From Toxorhynchites rutilus septentrionalis (lineage: Eukaryota; Arthropoda; Insecta; Diptera; Culicidae): DNA of 64,000 bases. Below, piece after piece: positions 1 to 10,574 of this stretch (positions are counted from its first letter, which is position 1; every line of letters starts with the position of its first letter). The position numbers and the translations under genes were made by a program. Under the pieces are notes generated by a model that ran no database searches, was not told the DNA's origin, and was given only the letters and a program-made list of their open reading frames with translations. The DNA lies in contig NC_073746.1 of assembly GCF_029784135.1 (NCBI RefSeq), positions 292,292,089-292,356,088 on the forward strand, in the 5' to 3' direction.

Positions 1-244
1 ATGTCGGATGTTTCCAGCATTTTTAATTGGAAATTGGAAATTGTTCCTAGAGACAATTCAAAGTTATTACAAGTTATGGTCGAACAGCTGGATGTGTTAA
101 TATAAAATAAATAACAATCTGAAAGAAAATATCAAAACGGAAACTTTAATGAAGAAATATCTACTCTTACAACTAATATGTTTTATTGAGGTTAGCATTA
201 ACAGCTTATAAAATGATCACGGCGAAAGGTGGAGGGATATTTAA

Positions 245-628
245 CACGTTCGTCGCCCAATGCGCTGTTTTTGAGTTTCTCGCGAGGCCCAAATTGCGGA
301 TGATTCATTAAATGAAGACCAAACTTAGTTTGTAGACAACCTTTACATGATCTAGTGAAATTCCTTTCTATGTGAAGACGAATTGATAACAATAGCGAAT
401 GCCAAAGTCATATCATACGGGTATCGCAAAAAACTCCAGTACAAACCTTCTGTACTACAAATTGATAAAAAGTAAAGTATAAATATTATATTAATATGAT
501 CATGATTTTTTTATTTTTCTCCATATCCTATAGTTACATTTAGGTGCCTACGCTGTAGTTTTGAAAATCCTATTAAATTTGAACGAGGAAAGTGTCACCC
601 ATATCTGGGTGACGGGGCGACGAAAAGG
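245..628. mobile_element. TTAA-flanked MITE (piggyBac-type target), copy 1
   Basis: The 384 bp unit is flanked on both sides by TTAA (241-244 and 629-632). Its ends are imperfect inverted repeats: CACGTTCGTCGCCC on the left, and the right end reads CCTTTTCGTCGCCC on the other strand (11 of 14 match). Near the right end is a palindrome, GTCACCC-atatct-GGGTGAC. A TTAA duplication with short inverted ends and no coding capacity is what is known of piggyBac-mobilised MITEs. The family assignment is inference from target site alone. Confidence 0.6.
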
Positions 629-1099
629 TTAATCCATTGTGTTTGGAGGTGACACTATCCTAGACCAGCTGGCGGGCGCCTAGGCATACTTACGCGGGCG
701 ACCGGTAGACCGCGGATTACCGTTTGGCCATTCCTAGTCTAGATAATAGGTAGTACTTAATTTTATTAATGTCATTCTTCTGAGTCTTCTGTGAAACTAA
801 ACTGAGTTTTCACTAAAATCGCATAAATCAAATACAGCATTGAAACGACGCATGATGTTGGTTATGGCTTATGATGGTTCATTACCATGCAACGTGGCAG
901 GCGAAAAAAATCGGAGGTTTTGAATCATAACCAAGAATGACGTTGTCTAAAAGATCAGTTTGGCAGCAAACACGGATTTCGCGTTCTTTCATCTTTAATT
1001 CAATGTTTCCAATCCTAGTAGCTCACATTTATTCTAGCAGGGCGACAGATTGACCGGGACGCGAAGCACGAATTTACGCTGAACGACAAACAAGCGATC
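629..1099. other. No gene recognised
   Basis: I see no open frame with family resemblance and no clear repeat boundary here. The stretch around 655-730 is GC-richer than its neighbours but has no recognisable function. Confidence 0.4.
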
Positions 1100-1450
1100 G
1101 GTTACGATATTGTGAAACGGGTCCCAGATGATTGAACCCATCGAACCAAACTGACATACAGGGATTGCAGTGTGTATGGATCTTCAAACTCTTTTGTCAA
1201 ATTTCCAATAGTACTAAGCTGTCGTCGTGCCTTCACGATTACCTGGCACTTCGAAACACTGAAAGATACAAACTTGACTAGTAACTCCTGAAGCCGGCCA
1301 CAATCTTTTTCGTTATAATAAATTGTGACAAAGATTTTTGTGTCGCCTACGTACACAAAATAGCACCCGTAAATATCCGGGAATACTACAGGGCCAAGAC
1401 TATTTCCTTGAGGTACTCCTGAGGGGTTACAGAACCAGTCTGAAGTTGAA
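1100..1450 (-). pseudogene. Non-LTR retrotransposon reverse transcriptase relic
   Basis: Reading the minus strand from about 1430 downward gives SGVPQGNSLGP, the conserved SGVPQGxxLGP block of non-LTR reverse transcriptases. It is followed after a short, shrunken spacer by YVGDTKIF, a decayed form of the Y/F-x-DD catalytic motif in which the first Asp is Gly, then by DCGRLQELL and SKCQV and a DPYTLQSLYVSLVR segment typical of the thumb region. The distance between the first two motifs is far shorter than in working enzymes, and a segment is missing before the DPYTL block, so the copy has internal deletions. No flanking ends were found. The clade (Jockey-, I- or related) cannot be settled by eye. 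Confidence 0.75.
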
Positions 1451-2433
1451 AATCAAATCTTGACCACAAGAGGTCTATTGCAGGGATACGATTCAAGTCC
1501 CTCAACAAATTTTTGTTGCGTCATCATTCCTTGCTGAACCGATAGAAATGATTTTTTTCCCTTTCGATCTGCTCGATTTGCGGACCCGAATTAAGTCATG
1601 GATCATGAAATGATATTCTGTAAAATTATTGTGTAATAGTAATTTTTGTGTAATTTTCTATGGTCTCAACAAAAATTCTCTTAGTTCTAGTTTGGAAATG
1701 AAAAAAAAGGTTGTTAGAAAAAGTTCTAATCCTTAAATATGTCCATTTTGCGAAGTACGAGATGTCTGTACCCACCCTTAGAAAAATCCTCGGTCGAAAA
1801 CTACTAAATACATTTGGTAATGCAAAATTAGTAGAATGTACAAATTTTTTTGTACATATTGTCAACAAACCCGCATCCATACCAGAGATTAGTATATTTT
1901 ACTCGATAACATTAGTAAGCTTGTATATTGTCATATCTGAAAATTGGTGGGAAAAGCGCGTATTAACCATTTTCATTGTTCCCATAAGGCAATACGGAGG
2001 TATAATAAGGATATAATTCTGATACGTGCATTTTCGGCGAGAAAATGTAGCCGATATTGGGCTTCCGAATCATGGTTCTGCTTGACATATGTGTTTATTA
2101 GTACGGTCGAAAATGACTATAGATTGGTAGTATTTACCAAAAAATTCGTTATATTTACTAATTATTTCTCTCAGTGCAAGCATATTAATTTTAGAAAATC
2201 CTTTTGTTCAGGGTAAAACCGCAAAGATGATTCTGTCCCATGTTTTCCTATAGATATTAAGACAATAAATCTCAAACTAATCATAATAGTCAATTGTTGT
2301 ACACATTTTTGTAGGAGCTGTCATTTTCGAATTACATATATCGTTTTTAGAAGTATAATACAATATTCGCCAAAATACAGTCTAGACCAAATTTGGAGAA
2401 ATTGAGGTACCTAATTTGCTAATATCTTCACCC
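1451..2433. other. AT-rich stretch, no gene recognised
   Basis: Two overlapping open frames on opposite strands (about 1626-1880 and 1711-2016) have no family resemblance and look like chance. No repeat ends were seen. Confidence 0.4.
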
Positions 2434-2437
2434 TTAA

Positions 2438-2677
2438 CACGTTGAGTGCCACGGTTTTATAGCGATTGGATGGACATTTTTAAACGTATTAGGACCATCG
2501 TTTCATATCGCAGTGGAAGGTATTTCTGTTCGAAAGGGAATGCTTATGAGCTTATATGCTGATATTATATTCATATATATTTATTATCATATGTTATACT
2601 GTCAGTCACCGGTGACTGACGCGGCCTGAACGAAAACTCAGCGTCAGTCACCGGTGACTGACGTGGCAATCAACGTG
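2438..2677. mobile_element. TTAA-flanked MITE with twin 20-bp palindromes, copy 2
   Basis: TTAA lies at 2434-2437 and 2678-2681. The ends are 16-bp inverted repeats, CACGTTGAGTGCCACG and CACGTTGATTGCCACG (one mismatch). Close to the right end the perfect palindrome GTCAGTCACCGGTGACTGAC occurs twice, at 2601-2620 and 2643-2662, 42 bp apart. There is no coding capacity. It is of the same general type as the unit at 245-628, which has a related internal palindrome (GTCACCC...GGGTGAC). Confidence 0.72.
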
Positions 2678-2681
2678 TTAA

Positions 2682-3059
2682 TCATGCTTTTATCTTTACT
2701 TTTGATCAGTTTTGAGAAAATACCGCTTATCCTATAGACCAGTTGGTATTTATAGTATACGAGTCGTTGTATGCGATTATGAGAGGCATGCGTAAAATAG
2801 TATTCAACTCTTTTATTACCTCATTGTGTCGTGTTCACAAACAGCCACATGCTATATACTTCTAGGCGTGTTTCGAATCTATATGCCCGCCAGCGCCGTT
2901 CCCAATCATGAATGAGCGTAGACTGAACTTTTCCGTCAAGAAGTGATCCTGGGGCGACACTGTATCTATTTACTGCTATAATCGCCTGTCATGACAAGAG
3001 CATCACATGTGATTGATGTACACGGTTATCCATTCCATGGCTCGGAAAGTATAACCCTG
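2682..3059. other. No gene recognised
   Basis: This is unique-looking sequence between the TTAA MITE and the Mutator-like transposon. I see no coding or repeat signal in it. Confidence 0.35.
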
Positions 3060-3668
3060 AATTCTCGCGTAACTTTTGAAAAGGTCCTATGTAACAAATG
3101 TAAACAAATCGAGTTAATGGATGCACGCTATTAGTTTTCAATCATTGAATGTATTACAAAAACAATCGTTCACGTATCTATCTTCTTCATCTTTTTGTCC
3201 CTGATACAAAAAATATCCAATGTACAGATTCGAATTTTAAGCACCCGGCTGTTACTTCGGACGCCACTTTCCTCCGACGGCCGAAACGTCCGAAGTAACA
3301 AAGCAGTCAAAACAATTCGCAGTCGTACTTCGGTCGTTTTGGAATTTGTTTCTTACAGGTGTTGTTATCGATTTCAGTGCAATTTAACGAGTGATAACAA
3401 TAATAATCAGTCTTTAGAACGAAATGCTGATATTTGGATTGTTGTTTATTAGTTAGTTTCAAATTTTTATAGTGCAACGTAATATGTCCAATGTGCAAAC
3501 GCGGGGTGACCGGAAAAAATCGCCAAGTAAAAGAAAAAAGCAGAAACAACCGCAGAGAAAAAAGCTTTATATCATGCAAGCCTATTAGAAATAGACTGAT
3601 GTGAAAAATCGTGGTCAACGAATGAAGCACACGCTGAAAAAACATTATGGGTATAATTTCTGCACGGC
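3060..3668. repeat. Left terminal inverted repeat of the Mutator-like element
   Basis: This segment matches the reverse complement of 6605-7048 and then of 5944-6112, colinearly. Shared landmarks include the AATTCTCGCGTAAC end, the GTTACTTCGGACG hairpin near 3253-3300 and the GCAAACGCGG block near 3497. Divergence is moderate, with scattered substitutions. Confidence 0.8.
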
Positions 3669-4441
3669 AGAAAGCGCAATTTTTATTATTAATTTATTTC
3701 AAACGAAAAAAAATACAATGTTGGTTTGTTCATGTAGCAGATTTTCTATATGGAAAAATCGTTTAGCGCGTAATCTTAATATTAGAAAATTAGAAGTGTG
3801 GAGTAATATTTATATTATTGTTATTAGTAAATTGTAATACTTATTTATCGTAGTGAAATTTCTTCTGAGGCTCATGTAATGGGGACGAAGTCCCCATTTA
3901 ACGAGGATTAGGAATCGAGGCGGCCCATGCCGCCAAGATGACGCAATCCGAGTCCACCGCCGACCCGCCGTCGGAAGCGGCGGTGTCTCGCAAGCAAACC
4001 TGTGTTCCACTGATTGCCCGGTTAGTTTGAAACATAGGATACGATCCTTTAGCAATGTCCGACCGAGCTTTAGCGAGCGTCGGACGGCATACGTTCACCT
4101 AGTACATGACGTTTGCCCGGTATCTTTTTTCTTTGAAATATTCATTGCAGGTCAAAACACGGAACAAAACAGGATAACAGGAAGTACTAAATGAGAACAT
4201 GATCTTATGTCGTTTTGAGTTTGGGTTAAGATGATGGTTTCGGTACATTACATTGTACATTTTAGTACATTGGCTAATCGATCATGAGTTATGAGTTATT
4301 AAAGGAATATGAAGTGTCACGTAAAATAAAATTATAGATATCATTCATATGTTTTTATTTTTGCGAAGAACAATGTAATATTTCCTCATATCGAAAATTC
4401 ATTAAAAGTCCATTGTAATAGTTGATAAAGAGGAATATTAA

Positions 4442-5788
4442 TTATTGTATATTAGCTATTTTCCTTAAATAAGATAACTTGTCCTTTGTTCCATGATATT
4501 TTTCTACTGAACTGGCTACAATCGCGTAAAGTTTCCTGTATTTCCTTTTAGTAGGCTCCAGTTGGTTAGTTTCAGAGTTCACTAATGTAAGCTTGTGACA
4601 AGCTAAATCTCGTCTCAATCCATCGAAAAGGGTCCACACACTTGGGTGACTGCAATGAAATATAGAATTGAGGGCATTGTGAAATCCTTCGCAACTATTA
4701 GTAGTCCTTGGTGATTCATTGAGAGCTGTATCGTAGTGGTTCCATGTTCGAGGATGAAATAGTGGACCTCTTCCGGCAGCACCTTGTATATAAGTTGAAA
4801 AAAAATAGGACAGAACTTCGTTGAATCTGTCTTCATCAGGAAAAGTACTAGCAAGGCTTTTGAAAATATCTTGTACGTCTTCTTTTGGAACGAACGACAA
4901 TGCTGCCAATGACTTCAACTTCAATCTTGTATCAATATTTGATTCATATTCCGATTTTAGGCCAACTGCATTAATTTTTCTTATAATGCTCTGGCACAAA
5001 TGAAAATAACAACCTTTAATTTCGGTTTCCGGGAAAACAATTCTCGCAGCATTCATACAAGCCTTTTCAAAATCCAGAAGTATCCTCTCAGGAGCCATAT
5101 CCGGAACTAACCTTTTTAAAATATTAAACATCTCCAAGTACGTTTGTTCATTTTTCTTCGTCAGCAGTATATACACACATGGTGGATACGAATTTCCTAC
5201 TTTGGCATGGACTGTATAGAGTTGGTAAAACATATTTGGTGCTTTGTCAAATGTTCCGTCGCCGAATAGTGTGTCTTGACTTAATTTGCCCATTAAATCT
5301 CGATCTCCTAATATTAAAATTCGATTTGAACCGTCTAATACCGAGTCGTGTAATACAAGATCCCTGTATTTCTCAGGAATTGCAAAATCTGCCGTGGGTG
5401 GATTTGGCAAGTGCTTCATTACTCGGTGGTTTCGAAGAGTTCTAGCAAGGGAAGATTGCTTTGGCAGATAAGCAATTACATCCGTGCTTAGTTTTGACAA
5501 TGTCTCTCCAATAACATTGCGGGCGGTGGCATTTATTTCAGCCATGGCTTCTACCATTCGTCTTTTTGCGATGTTTGCTTCAGCTTTTTGAGGACAGGCA
5601 TCATGACTGTGACTACTTGGCTCTTGTATAATGTCGTTGTTTCTTGTCTTCATACGGGAATGGCACTTCGATTGTCGATTTTCACGGCACTTCCATGTAT
5701 CTATTCCATTTAATGTTTTAGCATACAGATACTCAAAACCGTTATAGATGAGAACTCGGTTGTCTTTCTGACTGGTCGAAAGCTCCAT
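4442..5788 (-). CDS. MULE-family transposase with N-terminal FLYWCH-type zinc finger
   Basis: The 448-residue frame appears uninterrupted. Residues about 14-62 look like a FLYWCH zinc-binding fold: YNGFEYLYA, then WKCR with a Cys, a second Cys ahead of SRMKTR, and an HSHD His pair. From about residue 150 the MULE transposase core follows: LFGDGTFDKAP (first catalytic Asp), LLDFEKA (second Asp), GCYFHLCQSI (the conserved C-x2-H type block after it) and, further on, NSCEGFHNALN, whose Glu is a plausible third acidic residue. The product would cut and join the ends of its own element in the nucleus. Start is the first Met of the frame, ahead of the zinc finger. It is the only large gene inside the inverted repeats. 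Whether it is still active is unknown; no stop or frameshift is visible. Confidence 0.85.
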   Translation of the reverse strand: MELSTSQKDNRVLIYNGFEYLYAKTLNGIDTWKCRENRQSKCHSRMKTRNNDIIQEPSSHSHDACPQKAEANIAKRRMVEAMAEINATARNVIGETLSKLSTDVIAYLPKQSSLARTLRNHRVMKHLPNPPTADFAIPEKYRDLVLHDSVLDGSNRILILGDRDLMGKLSQDTLFGDGTFDKAPNMFYQLYTVHAKVGNSYPPCVYILLTKKNEQTYLEMFNILKRLVPDMAPERILLDFEKACMNAARIVFPETEIKGCYFHLCQSIIRKINAVGLKSEYESNIDTRLKLKSLAALSFVPKEDVQDIFKSLASTFPDEDRFNEVLSYFFSTYIQGAAGRGPLFHPRTWNHYDTALNESPRTTNSCEGFHNALNSIFHCSHPSVWTLFDGLRRDLACHKLTLVNSETNQLEPTKRKYRKLYAIVASSVEKYHGTKDKLSYLRKIANIQ

Positions 5789-5943
5789 TGCTTATAAATC
5801 AAAAAAATTAAAAGTTAGATTCTTCGAACTTCTGATTATAAACAAAACCGAGACCGAAAGAACAAAACGTGTTTAACAATTTTCGATGCCTACTTGAGTA
5901 TTGCTGCGAATGTGAGGGTAATTAAAAACATTATCTTTTTTTC

Positions 5944-7048
5944 CGTGCAGCAGTAATACCCATGCTGTTTTTTGAAAGTGTGCTTTATTCGATGACTACG
6001 ATTTTTCACGTCAGTCTATTTCTAGTAGGCTTGTGTGACATAATGCTTTTTTCTCTACGGTTATTACTGTTGCTTTCATTTACTTACCGATTTATTCCGG
6101 GAACCAAACGCGGGCAGTCAAAACGTCCAATGTAACATTTTTCGCTCCGAGGCTTCAACCTTAATCTCAAATCACGGAACAATAGTTACGATTGGTTTTA
6201 CGAAGTTATTCTTGACAGCTAGTGGTGAAAACAGTGATAAAGATTGATAGCTTTTAAGACAATTCGCGAAATAATGTTCGGGTCTTCAACTACGTTTTTC
6301 TCGAGTTGGCGAAAATGTTACATTGGACCTTTTCAAAAGTTACGCGAGAATTCGTTATTTTTCGAATTCTCGCGTAACTTTCGAAAAGGTCCAATGTAAC
6401 ATTTTCGTCAACTCGAGTAAAACGAAGTTGAAGACCCGAACATTAATCTGCGAATTGTATTGAAAGGTATCGATCTCTAGCGCTGCTTTCACCACTAGCA
6501 GTCAAGAATAACTCTGTAAAACCAATCGTAGCTGTTGTTCAGTGATTCGAGCTTAAATTTGAAGCCTAGGAACGAAAAATGTTACATTGGACGTTTTGAC
6601 TGCCGCGTTTGCACATTGGACATATTACGTTGCACGATGCGAATCTGAAACTAACTACTAAACAGCAATTCAAATATCAGCATTTCGTTCTAAAGACGTA
6701 TTATTGTTGTTATCACTCGTTGAATTGCACTGAAATCGCTAACAACGCCTGTAAGAAACAAAAACCCAAAACGACCGAAGTACGACTTTGTGTTGTTTTG
6801 ACTGCTTTGTTACTTCGGACGTTCCGAGCGTCGGAGGAAAGTGGCGTCCGAAGTAACAGCCGAGTGCTTAAAATACGAATCTGTACATTGGATATTTTTT
6901 GTATCGGCGATAAAAAGATGAAGAAGATAGATACATGAACGGTTGTTCTTGTAATGCATTCAATGATTGAAAACTAAGAGCGTGCATCCATTAACTCGAT
7001 TTGTTTACTTTTGTTACATAGGACCTTTTCAAAAGTTAAGCGAGAATT
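5944..7048. repeat. Right terminal inverted repeat, interrupted by a foldback insertion
   Basis: 5944-6112 and 6605-7048 together mirror the left repeat 3060-3668. The 492 bp in between (6113-6604) has no counterpart on the left and is a separate palindromic insertion. Total length without the insert is about 613 bp, close to the 609 bp left arm. Confidence 0.78.
6113..6604. mobile_element. Foldback palindrome nested in the right inverted repeat
   Basis: Two arms of 242 bp (6113-6354 and 6363-6604) are inverted copies around an 8-nt spacer. The outer ends read GGCAGTCAAAACGTCC on both strands. The flanks share GCG, which may be a 3-bp duplication. At the centre, each arm ends in the sequence AATTCTCGCGTAAC plus the following AAAAGGTCC block, the same motif as the outermost end of the host Mutator-like element, so two transposon ends sit head to head. 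No coding capacity. Confidence 0.72.
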
Positions 7049-8525
7049 GTTTATTATCCAAAATGTTATTTATTTAGTTTCAGGTTCTTAATTTTTTATA
7101 TATGTCTGGTTGACAAGCGAACAATGAATTAATGAAATTAAATTAAATTAAATTAAAAGTGGCCATTTTATTGTTTATTGGTGAACCGTTTGAGTGCGGA
7201 ACAAAATATGCCAAGCTTGGGTATATTTATAAAAGCTTTAGCTATTCAAGTGCCATTTTTAAAATCCATCGAAAAATGGAAGAGCAATAAGCGATAGGGG
7301 TTGTACTGATTGTCCCCTCCGCATGCCCTTTTTCTACCGTGTCTTTCTCCCGATTTCCTGGCATCCTCGTTTATATTTAATAAAGAAAAAGTCCACTGGT
7401 CGGACCTGACAAGCTCCAATAACCTTTTCTTATTGACTTTTTTTTAATACTAACGATGTTCATAGCTATCAACAACGTGAACATTGAACAAAACCTAATA
7501 AACAACTCTTAACATTACTAAAACTACATTTATCAACATATCTAAATCAAAGACATTTACTTTACACGACGCGCTCTTCTATTTCCGGAGACGGTCACCA
7601 ACAGAAAAAAGACCATATATATTCATGGACGCGGCCTCTCGACTACTCAAACCGGTCCATTGTTAAGCACGCGGGGTCCCTCAGATGAGTTGGTATGGAG
7701 CTGACAATGACCCTGCCAATTGACAGATTGCTGATTTTGTTGTCTGCGGTTTTGATTTATTTCAGTGATAGCAGAGTCATCACTTTAGCCGATGGTGAAC
7801 GACTGTTAAAACTCTTACGACCCGTCAAAACCTCGTTCTGGTTGGTTTTCATCGTCTTCAGTACAGTACAGCGATGTTTTATTGTGTCGTGTAATGTTGT
7901 GCCGTCTTTTCATTTTCTTTTGATCTGTCATTTTATTTTCATTAGGTTTTATCTATTGAAGTTATAGGTAAATAGTTTTTTTTTAATTTTATGCGATATA
8001 CCCTATCTACATAGCTTGCTATTTCATTTCTTTTAAGTGCGTTTTATTTTTTTTTATTTTAAAAAAATACCGTGGACGGAGCCAATCTTCTACAAATAAG
8101 CAAGAACCAACAAGTGACTTGTATATCAGTATATCAAACCAGAAATCACAAGATGCTGCTCGTAACCGTTGGTTCAAAGCGTAATTTATGCTTCGCCCAA
8201 ATTCGAAAAACAATATTTCGTATAGCAGCTATGTGCACCGGGCACACCCCAAGTAATGGATATTGAAAATTATTATTGGCTGGTTGTTGGCCCGTTGACT
8301 TGAGAATAAAAATTGTGAAATCGGTTCTACGTTAGTCGTTCTTTATTGACTGGGTTGTTGACAAAAATGTGAAGAACAGATGTATGGGATAAATGGGACT
8401 GTTTCTAATTTTCCCCAACAAAACCATTTATTAATTTACATTTACTAATGATAAATCACCATACGCATGATTCTTAAAGCTCATCCATTTTTACTGAAGA
8501 CGATACGTGGAATTATGAGTACGAA
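7049..8525. other. No gene recognised
   Basis: The frame at 7695-7967 shows a few hydrophobic segments but no family resemblance, and I do not accept it. 7140-7155 is a short AAATT repeat. No element boundaries were seen. Confidence 0.35.
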
Positions 8526-8702
8526 ATTCCGCGCAGCGAATGACCTGAGATGGCTCAAGTCACAGTATTCCCACAGGCGAATGGCGTGACTATGGTTTGT
8601 CACTTAGGTGTCGACTCGGGTATCAATTGGGAGCTGAAGGTTCGGTTGATTCCACAATAAAGCGAGAAACTTTATTACCTCACGTCATTCGCAGCGCGAA
8701 AT
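8526..8702. mobile_element. Short MITE, family unknown
   Basis: The 177 bp unit has inverted ends of about 26 bp that match at about 22 positions: ATTCCGCGCAGCGAATGACC on the left, and ATTTCGCGCTGCGAATGACG read from the right on the other strand. No target duplication could be fixed. It ends 11 bp before the target duplication of the next element. Confidence 0.5.
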
Positions 8703-8720
8703 AAAGGGGGCTATCTAGAC

Positions 8721-10170
8721 CAGGGCCCGAAATCTTCGAAGGTGAAAAATGAGGACCGACTCTACTCTCAACTTCGCTTCGACTAGAACTGCTTCGGCAG
8801 TCGCCGCCAACAAAAAGTGACTTGACTAGAAAATGAATTGACTAGCGTTGACTAGCGGAGATAACTGGTGAACTAGTCCAATCAGTGGTTATTTTAACTG
8901 ACGCGACTATTGAATACAAATCTGTCTCTTCATCCAACTGACTTCAATCCACACTTCCATTTCCCCCTGACATTAATCCATATCCGCGTACATAATCTTA
9001 TTTTTACGTCCATATAAAGAGGAACGAAAACATGATTTCTGATGCAAAAAAGAAGTTACCCCATCAATGGACGGATTATTGTCTACCCATCGTGAACTCA
9101 AACCAACGAACTTATACATTTATCAAGTATGCTATAAAGGTTCTCGCGTTAGTATTAGTTAGTATTAGGCGTGCAAAATAGCGCACACACACTGCACGTT
9201 ATTTTATACGTGTAAGTAATTTTCGTGTACGATACAAAGGAATTTAGCTCACCTGTAGCGTATGTCAAACCACGTTGAAACATCGATGCATGCACATGTG
9301 CATGGGAGAGAGAAAGAGAGGAACGAATTCATTTTAGGGGAAGTCACTTCAAAATGCAATGAGGACAATTCGAGTTGACGGCGGAATAGTGTCGACATCT
9401 GGATACGTTATTAGTTTGTATGAGGCCAACTCTTCTCTATCAGATTAGTCGGCCCTAAGGCTGTTTGAAATTAATAAAATTTGAATGAATTTTTTTTTCT
9501 TGGCGTTATTTACCTACTAGAAGTACGTTGTTCTGACCCTAATTTAAACTAATTTCTATGAATTTTCAGATATTCTCACCAAAACTTACCATTATAATAT
9601 AAAATTATCTTTAGACACAATTTTTGGATGATATTGTTTCACTAGTTGCAAGCAAAAGTGATTCTCATTTAAATAGAGTACTAATTTGGTTTGGGAAAAC
9701 TAATTGTCATTCATAATTTTTTTATTTTAAAAGCGTGTTCATTTCTTTTGCAAACCCATATTGTCATGCCTACTCCCCCATTTCGTAATACGAAGCTCAA
9801 TGCCGTCAACGCGTATTTGACTGGGAAGAATGAAATGATATAGTCGAGTCGGTAGAGGGAGATAGCGACTAAGAGCTCCCGCACACTACAGACGGCCGGA
9901 TCGGCCTACTGGTGCAAAAACCGACCCAACTGAATCGGTGTAATGTGCGCACATGCATACCTCTCCGTACTGATTAAGAAGCCGACCGAACTATCGGTCG
10001 ACAAGTCAGTCTGCAGTCTGCGGGGGCTCTAAACGCCCGACTGACTGTTCAGTCGTTTTGGCGGAGAAACTGCGTGATGAAGCCAAAAGTCATTACTAAC
10101 TGACTATGGATATAGTCAGTCAATTAGTCAGCTGACTATCCTCAGTTGACTATGACTATGCAGAGCTCTG
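8721..10170. mobile_element. hAT-type non-autonomous element
   Basis: A perfect 8-bp duplication ATCTAGAC flanks the unit (8713-8720 and 10171-10178), the size known for hAT transposons. The ends are CAGGGCCCG on the left and CAGAGCTCTG read from the right. GACTAG/GACTAT-type hexamers are clustered just inside both ends (8822-8875 and 10100-10160), as expected for subterminal transposase-binding repeats. No transposase remains. The middle (about 9540-9840) resembles the middle of the hAT element at 31330-32526. A Harbinger-type MITE is inserted at 9873-10029. Confidence 0.75.
9873..10029. mobile_element. PIF/Harbinger-type MITE nested in the hAT element
   Basis: The 157 bp unit has 21-bp inverted ends matching at 18 positions (GAGCTCCCGCACACTACAGAC and GAGCCCCCGCAGACTGCAGAC, each read inward) and is flanked by TAA on both sides (9870-9872, 10030-10032). 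A 3-bp T-A-rich duplication is the hallmark of the PIF/Harbinger superfamily. Inside are CGACCGA/TCGGTCG-type inverted motifs. No coding capacity. Confidence 0.68.
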
Positions 10171-10459
10171 ATCTAGACATTCATCAACATTCAGACAACG
10201 GACGAGTGCCTGGAAAAACGACATTTCTAATCGAAGTGTTCACCATTGTCATGGATAACAACAGAGTCATAAGTTTTGGGAGTTGGATTAAGCGCTAGCA
10301 TCAATTCGTTGTAGTCCATGTAGAGTATTTTAAGAGGATAACATAATCTTGATGAATAATCTTGCACAAAGTAAATTCGGTATCCTGGAATTTCCTGAAC
10401 AAATCAGCAGGCAGAAATCGGATGGGAATAGACTGGGATAAGTAGACCTGAAATTATCT

Positions 10460-10465
10460 TTTATT
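10460..10465 (-). terminator. Poly(A) signal candidate for the minus-strand arrestin gene
   Basis: AATAAA on the minus strand, 110 bp beyond the stop codon of the arrestin-domain gene. It is the nearest canonical signal; use is inferred. Confidence 0.45.
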
Positions 10466-10574
10466 TCTATTTTCACGAGGTGTTTCTTCTGAGTCTATTT
10501 GAATTCATGTGTACTGTACTGGGTGTTAACAGCACCCAGCTCATTCCACATTTTAGATCTTCTTCCCAATCAAC

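Larger units (their letters stand above)
3060..7048 (-). mobile_element. Mutator-like (Phantom-type) DNA transposon
   Basis: The element is about 4 kb, bounded by long inverted repeats that begin AATTCTCGCGTAAC on the left and AATTCTCGCTTAAC (other strand) on the right, each about 600 bp once an insertion in the right one is discounted. The transposase gene (4442-5788) lies between them on the minus strand. Long terminal inverted repeats plus a FLYWCH-like domain and a MULE transposase domain match what is known of the animal Phantom group of Mutator-like elements. A convincing 8-10 bp target duplication was not found: the flanking 9-mers do not match. GC-rich hairpins lie between transposase and left repeat: arms of 9 at 3878-3898 around GAA, and GTCCGAC/GTCGGAC at 4057-4085. 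Confidence 0.82.

Noticed and set aside
7695..7967. 90-codon plus-strand frame with hydrophobic runs
   Set aside because: Hydrophobicity follows from T-rich DNA; no family and no promoter or splice support.
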